36,821 bases of DNA, from assembly GCF_001544475.1 (NCBI RefSeq), contig NZ_FCNW02000053.1, positions 1-36,821 of the forward strand. Reading direction: 5' to 3'. Numbering within the stretch: the stretch's first letter is position 1; each line of letters opens with the position of its first letter. The DNA is from Caballeronia humi. Its GTDB lineage: Bacteria > Pseudomonadota > Gammaproteobacteria > Burkholderiales > Burkholderiaceae. Below are positions 25,477 through 33,470 of the stretch, piece after piece. Below the pieces are notes generated by a model. That model made no database searches. It was given only the letters and a program-made list of their open reading frames with translations, and was not told the DNA's origin. A program made the position numbers and the translations under genes.

Positions 25477-25995
25477 CCCCATAAACCATGACTTTTCAGA
25501 ACACCCTCTGGGGCAGCCTCGACTGTTGGAGGCCGCTTTTGTCATTCCCCACAAACCATGACCTTTCGTACTCGGCGCACCCCATAAACCCTGACTTCAT
25601 TGCGGGTGGATCATTGGAGTTCTCTTGATGAGTGCGACAACGTCGGGGACGAGCGAAACGAAAAACAGAAATCGGCTTCAGTCGTTGCTCGTCTAGCAAG
25701 GTTTAGGACCAATTCCCCATAAACCCTGACTTCTTGACTCATTGGATTGCTGACCGGTGAGCTATTCATTGGTGGCCCCATAAAGGATGACCTTTCGCCC
25801 CATAAACCCTGACCCTCCAAGACCGTACGTTGTTGACGGCACCGGAAAAAGCTTGCAGATCAATTGTTTACGCAGCCCTGACCGACGGAACAGCGCGGCG
25901 CCCCCATAAACCCTGACCTTTCCCCATAAACCCTGACCTTTATCGACGGTTTCACCCCCTAAACCCTGACTTTACACCCCATAAACCCTGACCTA
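25477..25995 (+). repeat. Iteron origin 2 (about ten copies)
   Basis: Direct repeats of CCCCATAAACCCTGACTTT and variants, all in one orientation, start at 25477, 25547, 25580, 25715, 25776 (diverged), 25798, 25902, 25922, 25955 (one base short) and 25977. A half-copy (GCCCTGACC) lies at 25874. Spacing is irregular, with the tightest pairs 20-22 bp apart. The array lies between the Rep_3 gene and the partition genes and is its probable origin and autoregulatory site. Short AT-rich DNA follows at 26000-26065. Confidence 0.85.
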
Positions 25996-26059
25996 TTCGC
26001 CGGGAAAGCCTTATAGGACAAGGGTTTGGCAAACGCAAAGGTTTTAAAGTTGTTGTTCT

Positions 26060-26098
26060 TTAAAAAACACCAACACCCATTGGTGGGTTTTTTTAAAA
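26060..26098. terminator. Bidirectional terminator after partition operon
   Basis: CACCAA-CACCCA-TTGGTG forms a stem, flanked by AAAAAA on one side and TTTTTTT on the other, so a T-tract follows in either direction. It ends par operon transcripts before the iterons. Confidence 0.7.
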
Positions 26099-26124
26099 GA
26101 CGTAGAACCCACCTCACCTACTAA

Positions 26125-26149
26125 AGCTACCTAGTAGCTACCAGCTAGC
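26125..26149. repeat. Centromere-like repeats downstream of par genes
   Basis: Contains AGCTACC, TAGTAGCTACCAG and CTAGC words also found in the repeat-rich region beyond parA. The same motif therefore flanks the partition operon on both sides, which suggests a second binding patch for the partition protein. Confidence 0.45.
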
Positions 26150-26152
26150 AAA

Positions 26153-26500
26153 TCAGCGCTTTTCTTTCAAGCTGGTCTCGAGTACGTGCAGGGCTCGCTC
26201 CAACACTTCGCCAAAAGGCACGTTCAGTTTGTCAGCGAGCGTGTTCAACATGGCGATCGTCTCCGCTTTCGCTTTGATGTTGATCTGCTGATTCCGGCCA
26301 GTCACATATCTCCGTTGGGTTCGCGGTTGCGCAGGCAAAGTAGGAGGAGGCGCCTTCTTTGATGGTTGTCGGCTGGGAAAGCCGCTCTTTCGCGATATCT
26401 CGTCAATTACATCGGATGCGATGGGTTTCGAAGGTTCGACTGCCGAGCGAGGTGCGAAGTCGCTCAGGTCATCAATATCGAGCGGGTTGGCGCGGCTCAT
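26153..26500 (-). CDS. Ribbon-helix-helix partition protein (ParB/ParG-like)
   Basis: A 115-aa protein with a disordered, Pro-rich N-terminal half and a C-terminal ribbon-helix-helix-like domain (residues 70-110, NQQINIKAKAETIAMLNTLA and onward). In type Ib partition loci a small RHH protein follows parA, binds the centromere and stimulates the ATPase. Its start overlaps the parA stop by 4 bp, so the two are translationally coupled. The flanking TAGCTACC repeats are the likely DNA target. Confidence 0.7.
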   Translation of the reverse strand: MSRANPLDIDDLSDFAPRSAVEPSKPIASDVIDEISRKSGFPSRQPSKKAPPPTLPAQPRTQRRYVTGRNQQINIKAKAETIAMLNTLADKLNVPFGEVLERALHVLETSLKEKR

Positions 26501-27192
26501 GCCTCAACCTCCTCGGTTTTCAAGCTCTCCCTGCTTTTACGGAGGGTTGCAATCACCTCGGCTGCGAATGCTTCGGCATTGGCGATCGCTTTGTCCAGAT
26601 TCGACACTTCGCGAGGGTCGAGATCTGCGAGTGGCGCGCCAAACGAGAACATCGCCCTGAACGCTTCCCGCTCGTTCAAGGAGGTTTCGAAGACGTTGAT
26701 ACCTGCCTCGACGAAGGCCGTGTTGATGTGCGTCATCGTTCGAGTCCGGATGATGGGGCTGGTCCGAGTGAGAAGCACACCATAGGGAACAGGTCGCCGC
26801 GACATTTTTTCTTGTTGTTTGATGACATGCAGGGCGCGCGCTGCTTGTTTCGAATCCAGCTGAGAACCTTGCGTCGGGATGATAACGAGGTCGGCCTGGC
26901 TAATAGCCAGCAAGACGATTTTGGCTGCCGTGCCTTCGAGATCTACGATCACGAACGGCGTTTGAGAAGCCGCCTCTTCAATCCGTTCGATCACGTTTTC
27001 TTCGTCGGCATCGGTGGTCACCCGGAGCCGATTCAGAGATTTCTGACCCGCTGCCCACGTTTTGATGGGATGGTTGGGATCTGCGTCGATGACTGTGACG
27101 TCGGTCTTTCGGGCAAGTTGTTCGGCCAGTATGAGCGCGGACGTTGTTTTTCCAGCGCCGCCCTTGGGGCTGACAAATACAATTGTTGGCAT
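26497..27192 (-). CDS. parA: ParA-family partition ATPase
   Basis: A 231-aa Walker-type ATPase that moves plasmid copies apart. It has the deviant Walker A PKGGAGKTT near residue 10, A' motif VTVIDADPN and Walker B FVIVDLEG. The short length, without an N-terminal HTH, places it in the type Ib group with VirC1-like proteins. I start it at the canonical MPTIVFVSPKGG (27192), although no strong ribosome site precedes it; an in-frame ATG 20 codons upstream lies across the palindrome at 27224-27243 and is less likely. It is followed by the RHH gene in one operon. Confidence 0.87.
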   Translation of the reverse strand: MPTIVFVSPKGGAGKTTSALILAEQLARKTDVTVIDADPNHPIKTWAAGQKSLNRLRVTTDADEENVIERIEEAASQTPFVIVDLEGTAAKIVLLAISQADLVIIPTQGSQLDSKQAARALHVIKQQEKMSRRPVPYGVLLTRTSPIIRTRTMTHINTAFVEAGINVFETSLNEREAFRAMFSFGAPLADLDPREVSNLDKAIANAEAFAAEVIATLRKSRESLKTEEVEA

Positions 27193-27223
27193 GGTTGAGG
27201 TCCGTTCTTGATTCGGTTGCCAG

Positions 27224-27243
27224 TACCAGATAGGTATCTGGTA
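27224..27243. promoter_or_regulatory. Perfect palindrome upstream of parA
   Basis: TACCAGATA-GG-TATCTGGTA has perfect 9-bp arms and lies 32 bp before the parA start. It contains the same ACCAGATA word as the repeats beyond it, so it is a good candidate for the operator of the par operon. Confidence 0.6.
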
Positions 27244-27282
27244 GGTGTCCATTAGCTATTCATTTGATTTGGCTGGCTGTGG

Positions 27283-27667
27283 CCTAGCGGCTAGCTACCA
27301 GATCGCTACTTAGTACCAAGAGAATAACAAGATAGCGGGGAACTTCAAGTAAAATCTAGATAGATACCAGATAGCTACCACTGAGATATCTAGTGACGCG
27401 TAAATAACTAGCAGGTAGCGATTAGGTAAGGAGTTGCGGGCTAGCAGGTAGGTAGGGTCGCTAATAAGTAGCTAGTAGATAGCTTGCAGGTACCGTTCAT
27501 TGATCCGCTAACAGAATTCTAGCGATGTGAAAATTTGCAACTAACTGTCATATCATACAGATCATTCATGATCGTTACACTACCACGGCGCGTTTAGCTT
27601 TCAGATGTAGCGCGGGGCATACGCGCTAGCGAATAGCTATCCGCTAGCTGTCAGATAGCAACAAATT
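27283..27667. repeat. Repeat-rich candidate centromere (parS)
   Basis: About 380 bp without a gene, dense in short related words: CTAGCTACCAGAT, ATACCAGATAGCTACCA and their complements CTAGCAGGTAGC and CTAGCAGGTAGGTAGG. The first group lies near parA and the inverted group further away; more CTAGC and ATAGC words continue to 27660. Degenerate clustered repeats beside parA are typical of type Ib centromeres. Confidence 0.55.
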
Positions 27668-27791
27668 TAGTGCCTATCGTTCAAACAAAACCCTTACAGA
27701 GGTTGCCGCCGACTCATCTACGGTTCAATATGAGCGTCCCAGCGCGATTGGGGGCAATCGCCGATTAATGGTAACTTAGGTACAAAACAAC

Positions 27792-27995
27792 ATGGCAACT
27801 GGCACGGTTAAGTGGTTCAACGATGCAAAGGGTTTCGGCTTCATCACCCCCGACGGCGGTGGTGACGATCTGTTCGCCCACTTCTCGGAAATCCGCTCGG
27901 AAGGCTTTAAAACGCTCGCAGAAGGGCAGAAGGTGACCTACGACGAGAAAATGGGACCAAAGGGCAAGCAGGCGTCGAACATCAAACCGGCGTAA
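27792..27995 (+). CDS. cspA: Cold-shock domain protein (CspA family)
   Basis: A 67-aa single cold-shock domain that binds single-stranded nucleic acid and melts RNA structure. Both RNA-binding motifs are present: KGFGFI and DLFAHFSEI (RNP1/RNP2-like). It is full length for the family and ends with a basic tail (KGKQASNIKPA). The ribosome site is weak. It sits right after the partition region and is followed by a strong hairpin. Plasmid-borne copies are common on large Burkholderiaceae replicons. Confidence 0.92.
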   Translation: MATGTVKWFNDAKGFGFITPDGGGDDLFAHFSEIRSEGFKTLAEGQKVTYDEKMGPKGKQASNIKPA

Positions 27996-28003
27996 GTCGG
28001 TGC

Positions 28004-28031
28004 GCCACGGCGATTGAACGATCGCCGTGGC
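28004..28031 (+). terminator. Stem-loop after cspA
   Basis: GCCACGGCGAT-TGAACG-ATCGCCGTGGC is a perfect 11-bp stem starting 9 bp after the stop codon. It has no T-tract but is very stable. Confidence 0.6.
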
Positions 28032-28157
28032 CGCAGAAGGGGCCGGGCAGTAAGTCGGGATCCATCGCGTTCGGGCGAAGAATTGCGTTAAAAGTCATCC
28101 GCAGTATTCACTGCTAATTATCATTAGCAGTGAACGATTTAATGGCGGGAACGACGG

Positions 28158-28541
28158 ATGTCCCGCTTTACGTCTCGCTGGAGTGGGGTATTGCTGGTGT
28201 CGCCGGAACAGATTGCTGCGGTGATGGCGCTGCCACGCGTCCCGCATTCAGTCGCCGAGCTCGACGCGCAGGTGCGCGAGGGCCTGCCGAAGTCGGCGCT
28301 AAAGGAGGGTGTCGAGCACGCGACGCGGGGAAGGCCTACGACCATCGAGATTCGACTGTATAGTGCGGACGAGCGCACCGCGTCGAAAGTTACTGTTAAT
28401 TGCACTCGGCGGTCTACGATTCACACGTTCGGCGCCTCAGCGTGCTTCAATTCTGCACGGCATCGGCACGTCCACATGTGTGTCTCGGCGTCCAATCGTC
28501 CGCGGGAGATCCACGAGGCATCGTCGCATCCATCAAGATGA
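28158..28541 (+). pseudogene. Possible remnant of a RES-Xre-type antitoxin
   Basis: The first 50 codons (SPEQIAAVMALPRVPHSVAE, then VREGLPKSAL) resemble the mid-region of Xre/MbcA/ParS-type antitoxins, where a GLPxxAL block is typical. The expected C-terminal toxin-binding domain is not present in any frame downstream, and no RES toxin follows. The rest of the frame overlaps the opposite-strand cupin gene and looks random. I treat it as a truncated remnant; the assignment rests on a short motif. Confidence 0.3.
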
Positions 28542-29148
28542 GCACGAGCCAGTGGCCTTGCTCTTTACCGATGCCGGTAAGGAGCATCGGTATTCCCGGA
28601 GGAACGATTACCGGCGGAGCGCCCGGGCGGCCGATCTGTTCGCCGTGAGGCGTCTCAAGACACTGCGCGCCGGAAAGCACAAACCAGGCTTCAGTACCCG
28701 GATGTCGATGCACCGTCGACTGCATGCCCGGCTTGAAATTTCCCTCCATGTACGTTGCCATAAACGACTTGGCCGCTGGAAGCTTCAAAGGGCCCACGTC
28801 AGCAACATGTTCTCCAGCGGACGATCGCCAAGACTGATCGGCGATCGTGAAAAGCCAAACCTGACCCAAAATGTCGACAACCGTTCCATTTTTTGTTTTG
28901 ACCGCCTCCGCAGTTGAACGGCTCGCGAAGCGGTCAATATGCCAAAAGAGTGGAGTGGGTGGAAGTGCTTGAAGATGCTCTTCTGCATGGACGAAGCACC
29001 CGAATTCCGTTGTTCGTTCACTCACAGGTATGCACGCGCCACCTGTCTGTGCCGAGCAAACGATCGGTACCGCAAGACACATCACGGTAGCGATCAGACG
29101 TCGAGCCGCTTCCCGCACTGCGGTAGGCGACAGCGAGAACGCTCTCAT
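28447..29148 (-). CDS. Exported cupin-domain protein
   Basis: A 233-aa protein with a signal peptide (ARRLIATVMCLAVPIVCSAQ) and a single cupin barrel. Cupin motif 1 is visible as H-x-H-x4-E (VHRHPGTEAWFVLSG), a likely metal site; motif 2 is less clear (VIVPPGIPMLL). The ATG at 29148 has GGAGG at 6-bp spacing and is preferred to upstream in-frame starts. The substrate is unknown. The neighbouring genes are also small exported proteins, but they are separated by non-coding gaps. Confidence 0.75.
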   Translation of the reverse strand: MRAFSLSPTAVREAARRLIATVMCLAVPIVCSAQTGGACIPVSERTTEFGCFVHAEEHLQALPPTPLFWHIDRFASRSTAEAVKTKNGTVVDILGQVWLFTIADQSWRSSAGEHVADVGPLKLPAAKSFMATYMEGNFKPGMQSTVHRHPGTEAWFVLSGAQCLETPHGEQIGRPGAPPVIVPPGIPMLLTGIGKEQGHWLVLILMDATMPRGSPADDWTPRHTCGRADAVQN

Positions 29149-29433
29149 CAAAGCCTCCATCGGTGCCATATGCGCAACTTGTGTTTCCCAGACGCAGAGT
29201 CTGCGTTGCACGCTATCGCCCATCGAACATGCCGGAGAAGGGGAATCAAGTTATTGCACCAACCGCGTTTCGCTCACGTGCTCGTGCTGTCGCATGGCAT
29301 CACTGGCGATCCGCCATGGTGGGCAACGCAGCTTAAAGGCGGCCCCCGGCGGAACCACGCTAGGACCCTCCCCCCCGATGGGGCCAGCTTGGTTACCCGT
29401 GCGGCCAACACCACCATGGGACCGTCGCATGTC
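29149..29433. other. Intergenic, nothing recognised
   Basis: About 285 bp between two minus-strand genes. It presumably holds the cupin gene promoter. I see no repeat, RNA gene or conserved frame. Confidence 0.4.
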
Positions 29434-29799
29434 CTACTTCTCAGCTTCGAGGCGCTGGCCTTTCTGTCGGTGCAGTTTCGCCGGATCGTTTTCCGGTGTA
29501 CATCGTTCGAGCGCGGCTATCGCCTTCTTTGCGAGTTCAATGGTTTCGTCGCACGCAGCTGGTTCAACGATTGTCCGGCAACCTCCGCCGTTGACAACGC
29601 GTGCCAGTGCACCGCTTACTTTCTCCAGCGCGGTCTGGGGCGAACCGTTGTCGGCGATTAAAGCTGCGACATTAAACGCGCTTCCGGCAGGAGTGACAAC
29701 CCAGTCCGGGCACTGAGCATGAGCATTCGCAACGATGGCACCGACCATGAATGGCACGGTTGCTCTGTGGAAAATCCCGAATGACTTAGACTGAGCCAT
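29434..29799 (-). CDS. Small exported hypothetical protein
   Basis: A 121-aa protein with a signal peptide (HRATVPFMVGAIVANAHAQ) and a mature part that holds three cysteines, in CPDW, GGGC and AACDE, plus one in RCTPEN. Secreted disulfide-bonded protein is a fair description. The ATG at 29799 follows AGAGGG. No family is recognised. Confidence 0.55.
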   Translation of the reverse strand: MAQSKSFGIFHRATVPFMVGAIVANAHAQCPDWVVTPAGSAFNVAALIADNGSPQTALEKVSGALARVVNGGGCRTIVEPAACDETIELAKKAIAALERCTPENDPAKLHRQKGQRLEAEK

Positions 29800-29864
29800 T
29801 GATGCCCTCTCAGAAAACGCGTTCGTCCGATTCATCTAGTCCCTCAAACCAGCTGGCGAGCCCA

Positions 29865-30038
29865 TCATGGTGGATTAATGCCCACGCTGATGTCGGCTTC
29901 TCCGCAGCCGTTATAAATCCATCTGCGCCGAAAGTTTTTTGAAGTTTTATAAGGCGATAAGGCGTTCAATCTGCTTTTTAACTCCCATTGTATCGAAAGC
30001 GTCGCCAAATATGCGATCAAACCATCAGCGTTACTCAT
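29865..30038 (-). CDS. Possible small protein (57 aa)
   Basis: The ATG at 30038 has GAGG at 6-bp spacing. The product ends FRRRWIYNGCGEADISVGIN-PP, which looks protein-like. The frame stays open for about 65 codons further upstream without a standard start, so it may be the 3' part of a decayed gene. No family is recognised. Confidence 0.3.
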   Translation of the reverse strand: MSNADGLIAYLATLSIQWELKSRLNALSPYKTSKNFRRRWIYNGCGEADISVGINPP

Positions 30039-30644
30039 CTTTCGCCTCGACGTTTCGTCATCAGACAGTTGCAGGCCGAAGCGTGCGGGCTTGGGGCAAG
30101 CGTCGATCTTCCGGATGACGGAGCCCTCTGCTCCCTTGCGCTCTTTTTTCTTAAAGGGCGATGAAGGACTCCCGTCCTTGCGCCAGTCAGGGACGCGTTT
30201 CAGCTGAGCGCTCGGCTTCTTTGAAGATTATGAGATCTTTTTAGCAAAAGGCCGTCGCCGTGGTTTGGTATGTGCGTCAGCACACATAAAGTCAAACCTA
30301 AACGGAAGGTGTCAGGGAGTTTAGCGCGTTCACGCTTAGAGTCCGCCGATGAATGGATTTGGCCGATGCCGATGCCGGCTCTCACGGGTCGATGTCGCCA
30401 GCGTCCGCCAAGGCCGAATTTTCCAGCAAACAGGCCTCGCGAATGAACGCTTCACTCCACAAGGAGTCGTTGGCGCTCCGGTGTATCGGCAATCTGGTTA
30501 GGGTCGACTTTCGCCCGACGTCGCGCGAGCCGACAAAAAGCGCGAGAACAAGCGAGCGAGGTCGGCGCCCGGTACGGCAGAAGTGCGTCTGTCTTATGCG
30601 AGGCTGCAGGCGTATGGAAGGCGTCCTTGAGGCTGGTCGCGAGG
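30039..30644. other. Gap with no convincing gene
   Basis: About 600 bp. A reading frame on the minus strand is open up to about 30230 and joins the small frame at 29865-30038, which hints at decayed coding DNA. I see no RNA gene or repeat family here. Confidence 0.4.
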
Positions 30645-31133
30645 CTAGTCAGGATAGAAGCCGGAGCCGACCAAACCGGCTTCGCCATCGATCTTCACTG
30701 ATTTCACATAGGTCCACTTGTGCGAGGGAGTAGACTGCCCGGGTTTCGGAAACATGTAGTCGACCCACCCTGAGCCCTTGTCTGCCGCAGTCTCTATCAG
30801 GGCGTCGTGAAATAACTTGCCGTTTGCGTCTTTTTGACCGGTGACCATCGTGCCCTCTCTGGCCGGGAAGGCGGGATTCAACAGGACTTTCGAGTTCATG
30901 TCGTAGACAAAAAGGTATGTGGTGCCATGAAACCATTCGGAACCCTTAACGCGAAACTCCTGGAATGCTTCCTTGCCCTTACGGTTGATCAGGTCCGCGG
31001 CCTTGTTCACTAGCGCCTCAACCTTTTCTGCTTCCTCTGATGACGGAGGTATCGACTGCGCGAATGTGGACGTGCTAGTGCCAAGCAGACCGCAAAAAAG
31101 TAGGCTACCGGCTAATACCATTTTCCCTCTCAT
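30645..31133 (-). CDS. Exported single Cache-domain protein
   Basis: A 162-aa protein with a signal peptide (GSLLFCGLLGTSTSTFAQS) and a single Cache domain. Typical Cache features are TYLFVYDMNSKVLLNPAFP, the GSGWVDYMFPKPG segment and KWTYVKSVKIDGEAGLVGSG. Such domains bind small ligands in the periplasm. This one has no attached signalling domain, so it may pass its signal to a separate partner or act as a binding protein. The ATG at 31133 has GGGAGG at good spacing. A degraded GGDEF gene lies upstream on the same strand, but no working partner is visible. Confidence 0.8.
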   Translation of the reverse strand: MRGKMVLAGSLLFCGLLGTSTSTFAQSIPPSSEEAEKVEALVNKAADLINRKGKEAFQEFRVKGSEWFHGTTYLFVYDMNSKVLLNPAFPAREGTMVTGQKDANGKLFHDALIETAADKGSGWVDYMFPKPGQSTPSHKWTYVKSVKIDGEAGLVGSGFYPD

Positions 31134-31297
31134 AGCGATACCTCCCGGCCGTTAAACGTCAGAATACAGCAGGGCCTGGTCGAAAGCGATAACGTCGCGC
31201 GTCGCAGTTTACAAGTGAACGCGCATAGATATGAGTAAAGACCAGACTTGAAATGGTGGGAACCACTTTGGCGTCTCCAATTGCAGTTAGGGGCACA

Positions 31298-31364
31298 TGT
31301 CGATCGACACCCGCATTCTGCGGGCGCCACGATCATGTTGTGGCGCCGATGTCCACTAACATCG
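31298..31364. repeat. Four consecutive dyads in 67 bp
   Basis: The palindrome TGTCGATCGACA (31298-31309) is followed by the hairpins CCCGCA-TTC-TGCGGG (31310-31324), GGCGCCAC-N9-GTGGCGCC (31323-31347) and CGATGT-CCACTA-ACATCG (31347-31364). All arms are perfect. This could be an IS or integron-like end, a structured RNA or a regulator-binding cluster between the Cache gene and the GGDEF pseudogene. Confidence 0.5.
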
Positions 31365-31602
31365 CGGGCGTCGGCGCCCCGGATCGTGAAAAGTCTGGGA
31401 AGTGGCACGATCTTTAGGAAGAAGGCGCGGAAATTAAAGGACCGAAAACCCTGCGGAAGGTCGGGCTTAGCGCCACGTATGCCAAGCGCCTTATCGAGTG
31501 GGAGCCCATCCAGGCCCCGACTAACGGAAGCCATAGACCAGAACCTTCTTCCCCTCAAAACTTTCTTGCACACCTTGCTCGCAATTTGGTGGACACTTCG
31601 CC

Positions 31603-32240
31603 ATAAGGTCAGCACGACGGCATTGCCGCCATGGCTTTTGGCCTGATACATCGCGTGGTCGGCATTGACCAGCAGCGTTTGTTCGCCAGTCCGTCGTCCG
31701 GGTAACAGCTACAGTGTCCGACTCGCGTAGGCGTTGCTTCATACGTTTGCTGATGCGCTGCAGCAACATGTCGCCCACGGCATGTCCGTAGCGATCGCTG
31801 ACCGGCTCGACCCCGTCGATGTCGACAAACAGTAGGGCGAATTTCGTACGCGAACGTTTCGCGTTGAGTATGGCCTGCTTAAGCCGGCCGCCAAACAGAA
31901 CGCGGTTCGGGAGATCGGTGAGCGGGCAATGGGTGAGATAGATGATGCGCTGCTCGGCTTTCCTTCTCTCCGAGATATCCTGGAAAACCACGGTCACCCC
32001 GTACATGTTGCCGGCGTTATCGCGCAAGGCGGCGCACTTGTATTCAAAACGGGAAAGCTGGTATCGTCCCTGCGCCAGAACGCATCGTCCTGAACATGGC
32101 GGTACTTGCCATCCGATAGCGTCGCATGGATCGGACAGTCTTCGACAGGAAAGGTCGAGTTGTTGGCGTGATGGTGGTGGATAATTTCGTGCCCTGGCCT
32201 GCCGACCAGATTGTCCGCATCGCGGCGAGGTTGGGACGTT
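31603..32240 (-). pseudogene. Degenerate PAS-GGDEF diguanylate cyclase
   Basis: An ancestral sensor for cyclic-di-GMP synthesis. Reading down the minus strand: PAS residues (GRPGHEIIHHHHANN, FPVEDCPIHATLSDG) from about 32220, then one extra base near 32045. The frame continues as ALRDNAGNMYGVTVVFQD, SERRKAEQRI and the start of the GGDEF domain (LTDLPNRVLFGGRLKQA, FALLFVDIDG). After ESDTVA the catalytic GGDEF signature and what follows are missing, and the sequence resumes near YPDDG. Another frameshift then leads to TGEQTLLVNADHAMYQAK. About 60-70 residues appear lost, judged from the normal domain layout. It cannot make an active cyclase. Confidence 0.8.
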
Positions 32241-32455
32241 CGAAGAAGTTCACTGAAGGGCCGCAGCGGGTCGCTATGAAGAGGTTTACATAGCGACCCC
32301 TTACAGCCGCTCGACGTTCAGCCTTCCCTATGTCTCTTCCTGAAGCTGAGCGGCCACCAGACCGGTCGATGCACACTGGTCGGCGGCCGGGTAAACCAGC
32401 CGCAAAGGTTCTTCGCTAAATTCTGGGCTAGCGCTTTTGGCCGCCAAAGTCCAGC

Positions 32456-33241
32456 TTACTTCTCAGATACAGACGGCGGTCTATGATTGAATATCTGGCC
32501 ATAGTTCGTGATTGACACCTGCGATCCCGACAGCAGGAGGGCTTGCCAAAACGAGACTTGGTTTGCTGTAAGAACGGGAATCCCGAGATTTTCCTCGAGT
32601 GCCTTGACAACTCCTACGGCACGGAAGCCATTGCCGCCCATAAAGACAGCCTGCGCGCTCTTGGGGGTATGGGTGCGGACCCATTCAAATAGATCGCCGG
32701 GTCGAATGGCGAGCTGATCAGATGGCAGGCCTGCGGGTCCACTGTGGACCACATCGAACCCGGAAGCCTGAAAGTATCGGGCGCCCTGCCGGTCCATTTC
32801 TACCGAGAACCAAGGTGGGCTGACCATTGCGAGCCTTGTTGCATTGAGGACTTTCAGTGCGGCGACCGCGGCCGCACTGGAAATAACGACTGGAATGCCT
32901 CGTGTGCGAGTCTCCAAACGCTGTTTCAGCTTAGCGTCATCGGCACGGCCGCGAACGTAGCTGCTACTGGTGAACGCGTAGACGATCGCATGGAGAGGCG
33001 CCGCCGCGAGCAGTTCAGCAGCATCATCGACAAGCGGCGGATCGGCGAAGGCACGTACAGGCTCATCGGCAATTGTCGCGTCCATAACTCCACCAGGCTT
33101 ATAAGCTCTCAAGGGAACCCGCGCAGCGTGAATTGAAATGCCTCGCGGTGCCATCGCGTTGAATTCCGACTCAGGGTTAATGTCGGCGTGCGGGGCAAGA
33201 ACGCCGATCCGCGTTACGCCCCAACCATCAAACTGCCACAT
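32456..33241 (-). CDS. Maleate isomerase / Asp-Glu racemase-like protein
   Basis: A 261-aa protein of the maleate cis-trans isomerase, arylmalonate decarboxylase and Asp/Glu racemase group. The fold pattern is clear: RIGVLAPHADINPESEFNAM at the start, AIVYAFTSSSYV in the middle, VFMGGNGFRAVGVV and PVLTANQVSFWQALLLSG near the end. The two catalytic cysteines of the isomerases are absent: Phe stands at the first site (AFTSSS) and Gly-Gly at the second (MGGNGF). A decarboxylase- or lyase-like reaction is therefore more likely than racemisation. The ATG at 33241 follows GGAGGAAAGG. No pathway genes are adjacent. Confidence 0.78.
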   Translation of the reverse strand: MWQFDGWGVTRIGVLAPHADINPESEFNAMAPRGISIHAARVPLRAYKPGGVMDATIADEPVRAFADPPLVDDAAELLAAAPLHAIVYAFTSSSYVRGRADDAKLKQRLETRTRGIPVVISSAAAVAALKVLNATRLAMVSPPWFSVEMDRQGARYFQASGFDVVHSGPAGLPSDQLAIRPGDLFEWVRTHTPKSAQAVFMGGNGFRAVGVVKALEENLGIPVLTANQVSFWQALLLSGSQVSITNYGQIFNHRPPSVSEK

Positions 33242-33470
33242 AAGCCTTTCCTCCGGCGAAAATTCGCTTCCTGTAAAGAGCCTGAGCACCGTATGCGCGT
33301 CCAGCGGTGACGCGCTCCGGCATGTGCTCGTTAATTAATTCGTTAGCAACTATCTGCAAAAGCCTCGATCGTGACTGTCGCCTACAGACGACTACATTGC
33401 GGAATCCCTATACATAGCCTATAAAAACTTTACCAAAATGCGAATGCGAATGCGCTTGGCGAGGTGTAAT

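Noticed and set aside
25477..25995. CRISPR-like direct repeats
   Set aside because: Spacing is irregular (20 to 135 bp), repeats are short and variable, there are no cas genes, and a Rep_3 initiator is adjacent.
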